A DNA stretch of 19,194 nt from contig JASJBY010000076.1 of NCBI GenBank assembly GCA_030066245.1, forward strand, positions 1-19,194. The letters run 5' to 3'. The position numbers were made by a program, and so were the translations under genes. Below are positions 7,543 to 16,020 of this stretch, one piece after another. The DNA is from Gammaproteobacteria bacterium. GTDB lineage: Bacteria; Pseudomonadota; Gammaproteobacteria; JAABTG01. Under the pieces are notes generated by a model. The model saw nothing but the letters and a program-made list of their open reading frames with translations, was not told the DNA's origin and did no database searches. Position 1 is the first letter of the stretch, and every line of letters starts with the position of its first letter.

Positions 7543-9248
7543 GCGCCCTCCTGGCCTGTACGCATGACGCCGCCCTTCCTGGGCTGACCGCGACCGTGGG
7601 TGAAGGTGTGAGACAGATACTCAGGTGGCTCCCTGCCGATCAGCTGGTAGAAGTTCGCCAGGTGCAGGCGATACAAGCGTTCGAAGTCGCTCACGGTTTC
7701 CGCTGGATTGTAGTCCCCGAACCACCAAAACCAGTCCGAGCCCTCGCACACTGCAAGCTGAACATCCGCCAAACCCAACGTCCTGCCGGCAAGCTTTCCC
7801 GCGGCCAGGCTTTCGTCGTAGGCACGCTTGGCGTCCACCAGCATGTCCCAGCCGCGGTTTTTGCCCTCGTCTCCAATCCAGGTTGAGAAGGTCCCGTACA
7901 CCCAGCTGCCGGCCACCAGGGAGGGGAGCTTGCGAGGCTCGAGCGGCGCGTCAAGGCACTCGGAGAAGGTGGTGAGCTCCAGCTTGGGATGCTCCACCAG
8001 CCCTTCATACAGCCCTTTGAGGAAGTAATAGCCGTTGTGGGGATAGTGCTCCCATGCATTCTCGCCGTCCAGAATGATTGAGACCACCCTGTTATTGTCG
8101 CCCGACGCATCGGCGATGTTCTCCAGATGGTGCAGCAAATTTGCCGCGGCATCGTCGGCATGCCAGTCAGCGTAGGTGAAGCCGATCAGGTCGGACAGGC
8201 CGTCGTCGCGAAAAAAGGCGCTGATCTTCAATCCGTCCAACTGATAACGACGGTACACCGGCTGCTCGCCCTGCGCGTCGCCATCCTGTCCAGAGCGCTC
8301 CAGGCTATTGCGCACGACAGTCTCGCCACTGGCCACCCAATCGAACCCCACTTCCTCCAGCAGCTTGAGGGTCGCGGTGCTGACACTGCCCTCGGAAGGC
8401 CAGCACCCCCGTGGCCGAAAACCGAAGTGATTCTCGAACACCTCCAGTCCTCGACGCATGTGCCACAACGCCCGCTCCCTGCCTCCGGGGTACGCCTCGG
8501 AAACCGGCATGTGCACCTCGGGCATGGCCTCCTTGGCCGACTGCAGTTCCAGCAGGAGCGGCACGATGGGGTGGGCATACGGCGTCACCGACAGCTCCAC
8601 CTGTCCTTTCTCAGCCAGTGCCTTGTAGCGTGCCACGATGCTGTTCAGCTGCTCGCCGACCACCTCCAAGAGCGTGCGCCGGTCCTGGAGTGTGTAGCCG
8701 CTGCCCTTCTCCAGCAGGTCCTTGACCCGCCGGTCGCTGCGCCGCACGGTCTCCCCCAGCCAGACCAGGTGATACCACACCACCAGGTCGGCGAGATACT
8801 GCCCCGCCACGTAACGCATGGCGTGGGGCTTTTCCATGAACCAGGCCGCCATGTCCACCAACTCCCGGTAGGCGGGGTACGCGTTGACCAGCCGCTCCTC
8901 ATTGGCCCGCAGACAGGACTTGATCAGCCAGATGCGATGCTCCGGGTCCACCGGGTGAGCGGGCATATCCAGCGCCGCGAGCAGCGGGTCGTGAATGGCA
9001 ACGCTGTCCTCCAGGAATCCCTTCACCTGTCGCGCATACTCGTCGATTTGCTCGAGGAGGATGGGTGCGAAGTTGACCACGGCACGCGCGTGGGGCAAGG
9101 CCTCCAGGTGGGCCACCATGTCCACGTAATCCTTGATTGCGTGCAGGTAGGTCCAGGGCAACTGAAACTCCCCGCTGATGAGGTCCTTGTACTGGGGCTG
9201 GTGCATGTGCCAGCACAGCACGACCTTCATTGGGATCTCAGCGGACAT
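7539..9248 (-). CDS. Glycoside hydrolase family 57 protein (alpha-amylase/amylopullulanase-like)
   Basis: A 569-residue GH57 enzyme acting on alpha-glucans. The conserved regions appear in order: HMHQP (14-18), PYAHPIVPLL (223-232), GCWPSEGSVS (281-290) with Glu286 as the expected nucleophile, IILDGENAWEHY (391-402) with Asp394 as the expected acid/base, and SDWFWWFGDYN (504-514). HMHQP and WPSEG are typical of the amylase/amylopullulanase side of the family; GH57 branching enzymes usually carry HTHIPY at the first site. The precise activity (alpha-amylase, transferase, debranching or branching) cannot be read from the sequence. No signal peptide is seen, so it is probably cytosolic and works on glycogen. 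The ATG at 9248 overlaps the end of glgC by 11 bp, indicating translational coupling; the ATG at 9230 (MKVVLCWHMHQP) is the alternative start. Confidence 0.9.
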   Translation of the reverse strand: MSAEIPMKVVLCWHMHQPQYKDLISGEFQLPWTYLHAIKDYVDMVAHLEALPHARAVVNFAPILLEQIDEYARQVKGFLEDSVAIHDPLLAALDMPAHPVDPEHRIWLIKSCLRANEERLVNAYPAYRELVDMAAWFMEKPHAMRYVAGQYLADLVVWYHLVWLGETVRRSDRRVKDLLEKGSGYTLQDRRTLLEVVGEQLNSIVARYKALAEKGQVELSVTPYAHPIVPLLLELQSAKEAMPEVHMPVSEAYPGGRERALWHMRRGLEVFENHFGFRPRGCWPSEGSVSTATLKLLEEVGFDWVASGETVVRNSLERSGQDGDAQGEQPVYRRYQLDGLKISAFFRDDGLSDLIGFTYADWHADDAAANLLHHLENIADASGDNNRVVSIILDGENAWEHYPHNGYYFLKGLYEGLVEHPKLELTTFSECLDAPLEPRKLPSLVAGSWVYGTFSTWIGDEGKNRGWDMLVDAKRAYDESLAAGKLAGRTLGLADVQLAVCEGSDWFWWFGDYNPAETVSDFERLYRLHLANFYQLIGREPPEYLSHTFTHGRGQPRKGGVMRTGQEGA

Positions 9249-10506
9249 GGTGCAGCTCTTGTCCCAGCATGTCGGGCGTCACCAGCACCACACCACTGTC
9301 GGTGATCTGAAAACGCCTGCGGTCCTGCTCGGGATCCTCGCCGATCACGGTGTTCGGCGGGATGATACAACCCCTGTCGACGACAGCCCGCGCGATTCGA
9401 GAATGTCGTCCCACATGAACGTCCGGCAGCACGACCGAATCCTGAATCTCGGCGAACGAGTGCACCTTCACATTCGAGAACAGCAGCGAGCGGCTCACGC
9501 GTGCCCCGGAGATGACACAGCCCCCGGAAACCATGGAGTCCACCGCCATACCGCGGCGGTCATCGTCGTCGAAGACGAACTTGGCCGGCGGCAGCTGCTC
9601 CTGATAGGTCCAGATGGGCCAGGTTTCGTCGTACAAGTTGAGTTCCGGGCTGACGCGGGTAAGCTCGATGTTGGCTTCCCAGAAAGCGTCCACCGTGCCC
9701 ACGTCGCGCCAGTAGCTCTGCCTGCCGGTCTGCACATCTCGAAACGGATAAGCCACGACCCTGTAACGTCCGATTACGGAGGGAATGATGTCCTTGCCGA
9801 AATCATGGGTCGACGCCCGCATGTCCGAGTCTTTGATTAACTGCTCGTAAAGAAAAGCCGTGTTAAACACGTAGATACCCATCGACGCCAGAGCCACCTC
9901 GGGGTTACCGGGCGCCGCAGTCGGGTCCTGAGGTTTTTCTGCGAAGGCGATGACGTTGGCTTCGTCGTCGACGGTCATCACCCCGAACTCGCGGGCCCGC
10001 TCCCGGGCAACTTCGATGCAGCCCACGGTCATGTCGGCACCGGTCTCCACATGCTGGGCAATCATCGTGCCGTAATCCATCTTGTAGATGTGATCACCAG
10101 CGAGTATGAGCACATACTTGGGCTTGTGGTTACGGATGATATCCAGGTTCTGGTACACGGCATCGGCGGTGCCTTCGTACCACGAAGACTCAATCCGCTG
10201 TTGCGCTGGCAGCAACTCGACGAACTCCCCGAATTCGCCACGCAGAAACCCCCAGCCCCTCTGCACGTGCAATATCAAGGAGTGGGCCTTGTATTGGGTC
10301 AGGACGCATATCCGGCGAATACCCGAGTTCATGCAGTTGGACAGTGGGAAGTCGATGATGCGGAACTTGCCGCCGAAAGGCGTCGCCGGCTTCGCTCTCC
10401 ACAAGGTGAGTTGCCTGAGGCGGGTACCTCTGCCGCCGGCGAGGATCAGCGCAAGCGTGTCGCGGGTGAGGCGACTTACGAAACGAGGGTCACTGCTCTC
10501 GGGCAT
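9238..10506 (-). CDS. glgC: Glucose-1-phosphate adenylyltransferase
   Basis: Makes ADP-glucose and PPi from glucose 1-phosphate and ATP, the committed and usually allosteric step of bacterial glycogen synthesis. The 422 residues begin with the nucleotidyltransferase motif LILAGGRGTRL (20-30), followed by AKPATPFGGKFRIIDFPLSN, where Lys39 matches the fructose-1,6-bisphosphate activator lysine of E. coli GlgC. AGDHIYKMDY (136-145) holds the metal/substrate Asp138 and FAEKP (188-192) the G1P-binding lysine. The C-terminal ~120 residues form the left-handed beta-helix repeats (SGGCVISGARV, VVLPDVHVGRHSRI). The ATG at 10506 has AGGGAG about 12 nt upstream. It is first of the minus-strand series, divergent from glgA, and overlaps the GH57 gene. 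Conservation of the FBP site fits its placement with fbaB and pgi. Confidence 0.97.
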   Translation of the reverse strand: MPESSDPRFVSRLTRDTLALILAGGRGTRLRQLTLWRAKPATPFGGKFRIIDFPLSNCMNSGIRRICVLTQYKAHSLILHVQRGWGFLRGEFGEFVELLPAQQRIESSWYEGTADAVYQNLDIIRNHKPKYVLILAGDHIYKMDYGTMIAQHVETGADMTVGCIEVARERAREFGVMTVDDEANVIAFAEKPQDPTAAPGNPEVALASMGIYVFNTAFLYEQLIKDSDMRASTHDFGKDIIPSVIGRYRVVAYPFRDVQTGRQSYWRDVGTVDAFWEANIELTRVSPELNLYDETWPIWTYQEQLPPAKFVFDDDDRRGMAVDSMVSGGCVISGARVSRSLLFSNVKVHSFAEIQDSVVLPDVHVGRHSRIARAVVDRGCIIPPNTVIGEDPEQDRRRFQITDSGVVLVTPDMLGQELHHVR

Positions 10507-10903
10507 GGGCGTCAGATCGCTCCCTGTTCTTAACAGAATCGTGCACTGTAGCGGTAGATACTTGCACTTCCGTGACAGCCACTGCCGCTGCGCCGGTATG
10601 TTACCATTCCTCGCATACGGCTCCTATGGCCGGCGTGGCGGAAGGAACGACCCACACCCGGCCGGCTCCGAGCCATACCATTCGGGGTGGACGATGAAAC
10701 CAGAGAAGAACCTCGTGGAGCACCCCGCCTCGCCCGCCTGTCGCCGCGCCGGCCTACACCTTACTGCTCCGCATGACCGGCACCGGCGAAGCCTTGCAGG
10801 CAAATTGAACGCTCGCTGTCGGCTGTGCTGGCAGGAACGCCCCAGCGGAAGCCGGGACAGCCGAGGTTCCCGCGGCTTGGCCACCAGCTAGGGACCAGTG
10901 GCC
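10507..10903. promoter_or_regulatory. Divergent glgC/glgA intergenic region
   Basis: About 397 bp separate the divergent starts of glgC and glgA, so promoters for both should lie here; I could not identify a convincing -35/-10 pair by eye. Visible elements are a small palindrome CTGTT-CTT-AACAG (10524-10536) next to the glgC Shine-Dalgarno, an imperfect hairpin GGCCGG/CCGGCC extended by GTGG/CCAC (10628-10663), and a small ORF at 10694-10891. No RNA gene was recognised. Confidence 0.5.
10694..10891 (+). CDS. Possible small ORF upstream of glgA
   Basis: A 65-codon ORF starting with ATG (MKPEKNLVEHP...) and ending with TAG at 10889-10891, 6 or 12 bp before the two possible glgA starts. GGGGTGG lies 3 nt before the ATG, a poorly spaced ribosome site. 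The product would be Arg-rich, with a CxxC-like RCRLCW stretch near residue 50, and I recognise no family. The same frame is open far upstream, as expected in GC-rich DNA, which weakens the case. It could be a leader ORF coupled to glgA, or spurious. Confidence 0.2.
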   Translation: MKPEKNLVEHPASPACRRAGLHLTAPHDRHRRSLAGKLNARCRLCWQERPSGSRDSRGSRGLATS

Positions 10904-12385
10904 ATGGCCGATCCCTTGCGCGTGTTGTTTGCGACTCCCGAGGCGCACCCCCTGGCGAAGACCGGCGGCCTCGGCGATGTGGGCGGCGCGCTGCCCCAAG
11001 CCATTCTCCGCCTCGGGGCCGACGCCCGACTCTTGCTTCCGGCCTACCCGGGCCTGGTCCACGCAAGCGGTGCAGTGCCCCTGGGTCGCGCCTTTCAAGC
11101 CCTGCCGGAAATGGAGACGGTGCAGCTGTTCGAGGGCTTATTGCCCGAATCAGACGTACCGGTCTACCTGGTCAACTGCCCCACCCTGTTCAATCGCGAC
11201 GGCGGACCCTACGTGGATGCCAACGGACGCGACTGGCCGGACAACGCGCTGCGCTTCGGCATGCTCTCCCGGGTCGCCGCCCTTTTCGGAACCGGCGAGG
11301 TTCCGGGCGCCTGGGTGCCGGATATCCTCCATTGCAACGACTGGCAGACTGGTTTGGCGCCTGCCTACCTGGCCTTTGCCACGGAAACGCGGACTCGCTC
11401 GATTTTCAGCATCCACAACATGGCCTTTCAGGGCATTTTCCCCAAAACCCTGATGCCGAGTCTTCAGCTGCCCTGGTCCAGCTACAACCTGGACGGGCTC
11501 GAATATTACGATCAGATCTCTTTCTTGAAGTCCGGCATTGTCTACGCAGACCATATCACCACGGTAAGCCCCACGTACGCCCGGGAGATCCAGACCGCTG
11601 AGCTGGCGTTCGGCCTGGAGGGCCCGCTCCGCGCCCGGGCGCAATCCCTGACCGGCATACTCAATGGCGTGGACGTGGAGCACTGGAACCCTAGTCATGA
11701 CATTCACATCCCCAAGCACTTCCAGATGGAGACCCTTGCCAGGAAATCGGCCAACAAAAGGGCCCTCCAGGAGCGCCTGCATCTCGCCCGGGAACCCGAT
11801 ACGCCTCTGGTGGGCATGGTCAGCCGGATGACGCCACAGAAAGGCGTCGATCTGGTCCTGGGCATCGTCCCCGATATGCTGGAGCAGCCCATTCAACTGG
11901 CGGTGCTTGGCGAAGGCGAAGTGGCTCTTGAGCGCCGCTGGCGCCAGCTTGCCATAGAGCATCCGCAACGGGTGAGCGTCGACATCGGCTACGACGAGCC
12001 GCTCGCCCACCTCATCGAGGCCGGCGCCGACATCTTCCTTATGCCCTCGCGATTTGAGCCCTGCGGCCTCAACCAGATGTACAGCATGATGTACGGGACG
12101 CCACCGGTAGCGCGCCGCACCGGCGGCCTAGCGGATTCCGTGGTGGATGCCACGCCCATGGCGCTGTCCGATGGAACGGCCACGGGATTCCTTTTCGACG
12201 GCGCCACCGAAGCTGAGCTCTACAGCTGCATTCTCAGGGCGCTGCTGCTTTATCGGGACAAGAAAGACTGGCGCCAGCTGCAGGTGAATGGAATGAAGCA
12301 GGATTTCAGCTGGGCTGCCAGCGCCGCGCGTTACATGGAAATTTACGACCAGATGATGGCTAAACCCCTACGTCGGCAGCTGTAG
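10904..12385 (+). CDS. glgA: Glycogen synthase (ADP-glucose, GT5)
   Basis: Transfers glucose from ADP-glucose to the non-reducing ends of alpha-1,4-glucan. The 493-residue protein has the GT-B fold signatures: KTGGLGDVGGALP (19-31) for ADP-glucose binding, HCNDWQTGLAPAYL (143-156), SIHNMAFQG (169-177), GILNGVD (251-257), and near the C-terminus PSRFEPCGLNQMYSMMYGT with the conserved Glu385, then RRTGGLADSV. The ATG at 10904 is preferred because AGGGA sits about 10 nt upstream; a GTG two codons earlier (10898) is an alternative. It is the only storage-cluster gene on the plus strand, divergent from glgC and convergent with glgP (204 bp between their stops), so synthesis and phosphorolysis are transcribed separately. 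No terminator with a clear T tract was seen in the convergent gap. Confidence 0.97.
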   Translation: MADPLRVLFATPEAHPLAKTGGLGDVGGALPQAILRLGADARLLLPAYPGLVHASGAVPLGRAFQALPEMETVQLFEGLLPESDVPVYLVNCPTLFNRDGGPYVDANGRDWPDNALRFGMLSRVAALFGTGEVPGAWVPDILHCNDWQTGLAPAYLAFATETRTRSIFSIHNMAFQGIFPKTLMPSLQLPWSSYNLDGLEYYDQISFLKSGIVYADHITTVSPTYAREIQTAELAFGLEGPLRARAQSLTGILNGVDVEHWNPSHDIHIPKHFQMETLARKSANKRALQERLHLAREPDTPLVGMVSRMTPQKGVDLVLGIVPDMLEQPIQLAVLGEGEVALERRWRQLAIEHPQRVSVDIGYDEPLAHLIEAGADIFLMPSRFEPCGLNQMYSMMYGTPPVARRTGGLADSVVDATPMALSDGTATGFLFDGATEAELYSCILRALLLYRDKKDWRQLQVNGMKQDFSWAASAARYMEIYDQMMAKPLRRQL

Positions 12386-12589
12386 CCGGATGCAGGACAT
12401 ACCGCCTGGGCTGCGGAAATTCGAGACCGTAGGAATCCCCATGCGCCGCCCCCGCTCTCCGGCATCCGTGCTCGATTAAGCATTCGCGGTGGGGGCCACC
12501 CCTGAGCAGGCGCCCCGCCCGGGTCCCGCACCAGCCGTTCCGCCGTTTTTGATCGATATCTCCGATCGGCGAGGCCCACCATCCGGCCA

Positions 12590-15208
12590 CTACAGCCAGA
12601 CCATCAGCCCTGTCTCGTGGGGATGGGTAAGCCCCCGGTGCAGTGGAAACGCGCGGACCCGGTACGTCAGGCGTCCGCACCACTCCGGCCGCAGCTCCAG
12701 CGTAAAGCGGCAGTCGCCGTTGATGGGATCGGGAACGCCGGGAACAAACCGCTCTGCCACAGTCAATTCTTCAATTTCCCGAATTTCGTTCTCGACCACA
12801 TCACCGCCGGACAGACCCTCCGGGACGAAGGCATCCTCCAGCGGCGCGCGCCGGGACAAAAGCAGCTCTACGGTGACGTCCTCCGGCGCCAGCCCGTTGA
12901 GGTTGACATCGACGGACAGCATCACCTGCTCACCGTATTGGATGCGCGATACGCTCTCATCCCTGCAGGTCAAGGAGACGCCGGGCCAGGCCACCGCGAC
13001 CCTTTGCCTCCAGGCCGCCAGGTCGCGTGCCACGGCATAGTGCTCGGCGCCCAGCCTGCGGCCCCGGCGGGCCGCAGGTAGGTACAGATGTGTTGCATAG
13101 TCATTGAGTACCCGGCACATGTTGAAGCGAGGCAGAATCGAGGCCATGGAGCGCTTGCATCGCCTCAGCCAGCCCGGCGAGTAGCCATGCTTGCCGCGGT
13201 CGTAATAAAGCGGGATGACCTCGTCCTGCAGGATCTCGTAGAGCGTACGCGCATCCTCGTGATCACGGCGCCCGGCGTCGCCCTGATGCGGCGACGGACG
13301 AATACCCCAGCCATTCTCACCGTCATGCGCCTCGGCCCACCACCCGTCGAGCACGCTGAGATTGAGCGTACCGTTGAACGCGGCCTTCATGCCCGAGGTG
13401 CCGCTGGCCTCCAGCGGATAGATGGGGTTGTTCAGCCACACGTCCACGCCCGACACCAGTCGCCGGCCAAGGGCCAGGTCGTAGCCCTCTACGAGGACAA
13501 TATTCCCCACGAACTCAGGACGCGTGCTCAGGTCGTGAATTTGCTTCAGGAATTCTTGACCGGGTCTGTCCGCGGGATGCGCTTTTCCCGCAAAAATAAA
13601 GACCACCGGCCGCTCCTCGTCGCCGAGGATTTCCCGCAGCCAATCCAGGTTATTGGCCAGCAAAGTGGCCCGCTTGTAGGTTGCGAAGCGGCGACCGAAG
13701 CCGATGGTCAGCACGTTCGGATCGCTGGGGTCGAGATACCGGAGCATACGTTCCAGGTGGACTTCGCTGACCTGATTGCGCAGATGCTGCGAGTGCAGAC
13801 ACTCACGCAGGGAATAGAAGAGCTGTGACTTGTTGGATTGCTTCACGCTCCAGAACAGGTGATCGGGAATTTCGTCAATGCGCTGCCAGAAGCTCACGTC
13901 GGAGAGATGGTTGCGCCAGGCTGCGCCCAGGAATCGGTCGAACAGGTCGCTCCAGGACTGCGCCAGGAAGGTAGGCACATGCACCCCGTTGGTCACATAG
14001 CCCATAGGATTCTCCTGGGGCGGCACTTGAGGCCAGCAGTCACCACAGATCTCTGCGGAGACCCGTCCGTGGATGCGGCTCACTCCGTTGTGATGCCGGG
14101 AGCCCTTGAGCGCTAGGGTGGTCATGTTGAACTCCGGTCCCCTGTTGGGCAGGCGACCCAGCTCGAGAAACTCTTCCTCGGATATGCCGAGCCCGGGCAG
14201 AGCGTGGCGGAAATACTCCATCACCAGCGCCTCGGGAAACACATCGTGACCGGCCGGCACGGGCGTGTGCGTTGTGAAGACGGTCTTCGCCGCGACTGCC
14301 TCGAGGGCCACGGAGAAGCTGAGACCGGCAGCAACTCGCTGGCGGATCCGCTCCAGGATCAGGAAAGCCGCGTGGCCCTCGTTGATGTGCCAGACGGTGG
14401 GCTGAAGTCCAAGACTGCGCAGCGCCTGTACGCCACCGACACCCAGCACGATCTCCTGGCGGATTCGCATGTCCATGTCGCCGCCGTAGAGCTTGTGAGT
14501 GATCTCGCGGTCATCCGGTGAGTTCACACCGAGGTTCGTGTCCAGCAGGTACAAGGCAACATGGCCTACGCGAGCGGTCCAGACCTTCGCGTGCACGGAC
14601 CTTCCCGGCATCTGCACACGAATACGAACCTCCTTTCCGTTCTCGTCCAGGGTCGGAGACACCGGCAGGTCGTCCAGGTTGGAGTCATGGTAGCTGGCGA
14701 GTTGATTGCCCTCTCCGTCGATGTGCTGGCTGAAATAGCCCTGCCGGTAGAGCAGGCCCACGCCGATGAAGGGCATGCCCAGATCGCTGGCCGTCTTGCA
14801 GTGGTCTCCGGCGAGAATGCCCAGCCCGCCCGAGTAGATGGGAAAGCTCTCATGGAAGCCGTACTCGGCACAGAAGTAAGCGACCAGGTCATCCTCTTCA
14901 AACTCGACGCTGGAGGTGCAGACGGCCCGCTCCTCGTGGTAGGTGTCATAGGCGGAAAGCACCTGGTTGTAGCCTGCAAGGAAGACCTGGTCTTCCGCGG
15001 CCATCTGCAGGGTCTGCTCGTCCACGCTGCGCAGGAACCGCTTGGGGTTGTGGCGCACCTGCTTCCATAAGCGCGGGTTCAGCGGCCGGAAAAGAGCGCG
15101 CGTCGGCTTGTGCCAGCTGTACCAGAGGTCATTGGCCAGTTCCGGCAAACGGGCCAGCTTGTCGGGGATCTTCGGGTTGACTTCCAGGGTGAACTGCTGT
15201 CCGGGCAT
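12590..15208 (-). CDS. glgP: Alpha-glucan (glycogen) phosphorylase, DUF3417-type (GT35)
   Basis: PLP-dependent enzyme that releases glucose 1-phosphate from glycogen or maltodextrin. The 872-residue protein belongs to the branch with an N-terminal DUF3417 domain (LARLPELANDLWYSWHKPT, 18-36, and following), distinct from the mammal/E. coli GlgP branch. Core motifs include AEYGFHESFPIYSGGLGILAGDH (114-136), TVWHINEGHAAF (271-282), TTHTPVPAGHD (312-322), NPMGYVTNGVHVPT (400-413), GFGRRFATYKRA (503-514) and EASGTSGMKAAFNGTLN (600-616), whose Lys608 is the expected PLP lysine. The C-terminal ~130 residues look like the beta-sandwich extension common in this branch. The ATG at 15208 has GGAAG about 10 nt upstream. 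It converges on glgA; upstream lies more than 800 bp without a clear gene. Confidence 0.95.
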   Translation of the reverse strand: MPGQQFTLEVNPKIPDKLARLPELANDLWYSWHKPTRALFRPLNPRLWKQVRHNPKRFLRSVDEQTLQMAAEDQVFLAGYNQVLSAYDTYHEERAVCTSSVEFEEDDLVAYFCAEYGFHESFPIYSGGLGILAGDHCKTASDLGMPFIGVGLLYRQGYFSQHIDGEGNQLASYHDSNLDDLPVSPTLDENGKEVRIRVQMPGRSVHAKVWTARVGHVALYLLDTNLGVNSPDDREITHKLYGGDMDMRIRQEIVLGVGGVQALRSLGLQPTVWHINEGHAAFLILERIRQRVAAGLSFSVALEAVAAKTVFTTHTPVPAGHDVFPEALVMEYFRHALPGLGISEEEFLELGRLPNRGPEFNMTTLALKGSRHHNGVSRIHGRVSAEICGDCWPQVPPQENPMGYVTNGVHVPTFLAQSWSDLFDRFLGAAWRNHLSDVSFWQRIDEIPDHLFWSVKQSNKSQLFYSLRECLHSQHLRNQVSEVHLERMLRYLDPSDPNVLTIGFGRRFATYKRATLLANNLDWLREILGDEERPVVFIFAGKAHPADRPGQEFLKQIHDLSTRPEFVGNIVLVEGYDLALGRRLVSGVDVWLNNPIYPLEASGTSGMKAAFNGTLNLSVLDGWWAEAHDGENGWGIRPSPHQGDAGRRDHEDARTLYEILQDEVIPLYYDRGKHGYSPGWLRRCKRSMASILPRFNMCRVLNDYATHLYLPAARRGRRLGAEHYAVARDLAAWRQRVAVAWPGVSLTCRDESVSRIQYGEQVMLSVDVNLNGLAPEDVTVELLLSRRAPLEDAFVPEGLSGGDVVENEIREIEELTVAERFVPGVPDPINGDCRFTLELRPEWCGRLTYRVRAFPLHRGLTHPHETGLMVWL

Positions 15209-15404
15209 GGACTGGTTACTTCCGCTTGTTTGGGTTCGCCCATGGCCGCCGCCCCGGAGTATTGTCGGGACCTCGGCTTAAGGGACACACGCTGTCGCTG
15301 TAGCTCAAAGTTTACTATGTCCCGTGAGGGCACGAATCTTAGGCCAACCCTGGCTAAACAACTGCTCGTCAAAACGCTACACCCGAGCCCGGGAAGGGCG
15401 TTAG

Positions 15405-15451
15405 CTCCGCTAAATCTCGCCAGGCCATCCCCGACCTGGCGAGAAGCGGAG
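15405..15451. other. Long stem-loop in the glgP upstream region
   Basis: Outer stem CTCCGCT (15405-15411) with AGCGGAG (15445-15451), a 3-nt bulge AAA, then inner perfect 10-bp stem TCTCGCCAGG (15415-15424) with CCTGGCGAGA (15435-15444) and a 10-nt loop. There is no T run on either side. It lies about 200 bp upstream of the glgP start. It could be an extragenic palindrome, a protein-binding site or a mobile-element remnant. Confidence 0.6.
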
Positions 15452-15815
15452 ATGACGGACTTCCGCTTTCCATGCGCCGCCCGCCATCTACGCCGCTGCG
15501 CCAACGCCCCTCCCGGGCTCCTACTCAGGGGCTAACCTGCCCGTGATCGATTCTTGTGCGCACTTATTTAGAAGCGTATCTGGTGACAATCTACACCCTG
15601 CAACTCTCGAACGAGCGCCCAACAGCGGGGCCCAGGAAAAAGCCCATTGGGCCGGACACTTCCGGAAGCAGATGCCTGCTATTCAGCAGCCAAAAGTCTT
15701 TTCTATCTCCCCCGACGCTGTCTATTTGACACGCTGGAGACCTCAGTAGCAAGGGACCCCGGAGACGCACGGCCGTGCCGTGCATGGAAACACCGCGTAC
15801 CAGACATTTCCGCAA

Positions 15816-16004
15816 ATGGGGTCAAGCTCTGGTTCGTGGGATTTGCAGCGACTTCCATACCCACGTGTCTTCGCATTGAAGCTCCGCATCACCCGCTACA
15901 TCGCTGCAAAATAGTGGCCTATTGTTTATCGGTCAAAGCAAGAAGCCCTGCCGAAGAATCGCTAATCATAAAGCCTGACGCTACCGACCCGCTTCGACCG
16001 ATTC
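15816..16004. repeat. Diverged repeat, copy A
   Basis: Shares ordered blocks with copy B (17195-17401). Read on the minus strand they are GAATCGGTC..GAAGCG, TGATT.GCGATT, GCTTCT, CGGGTGATGC, TTCAA.GCGAA and ACCCCAT. The distance from the GCGATT block to CGGGTGATGC is identical (61 nt) in both copies. It lies directly downstream of the 16021 ORF on the minus strand. The repeat family is not identified. Confidence 0.7.
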
Positions 16005-16018
16005 AGCGGTCTGTTAGA
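15977..16018 (-). other. Integron attC-like motif 1 (degenerate)
   Basis: Two nucleotides after the stop of the 16021 ORF, the minus strand reads ATCTAAC, a fit to the attC R'' consensus RYYYAAC. GACCGCT follows and can pair with AGCGTC (15977-15982) if one C is extrahelical, as in an attC L''/L' pair. The expected distal GTTRRRY is missing; only GATTAGC is seen further on. The site is therefore degenerate, or the resemblance is chance. No integrase gene is present in the window. Confidence 0.3.
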
Positions 16019-16020
16019 TT

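Larger units (their letters stand above)
15209..16020. other. 812-bp region without a recognisable gene
   Basis: Between glgP and the 16021 ORF no frame gives a recognisable protein. The region should contain the glgP promoter at its left end, but no convincing -35/-10 pair was found. It holds a distant inverted pair GGGACA/TGTCCC (15282-15323), a strong hairpin at 15405-15451, a 7-bp palindrome GCACGGC-CGT-GCCGTGC (15767-15783), repeat copy A (15816-16004) and an attC-like motif next to 16021. Base composition looks less GC-rich than the neighbouring enzyme genes, which suggests mobile-element debris. Confidence 0.6.

Noticed and set aside
8127..9305. 392-codon plus-strand open frame antisense to the GH57 gene
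   Set aside because: Shadow of a GH57 gene whose catalytic motifs are all intact; no ribosome site and no recognisable domain.
12386..12589. Bidirectional terminator between glgA and glgP
   Set aside because: Inverted repeats exist (GGTGG-GGG-CCACC at 12488-12500, GATCG/CGATC near 12550, CGGATGC/GCATCCG at 12387-12468), but none is followed by a T tract in the right direction.
15591..15815. 74-codon minus-strand ORF upstream of glgP
   Set aside because: No ribosome site or recognisable family; the DNA looks like degraded mobile-element sequence.
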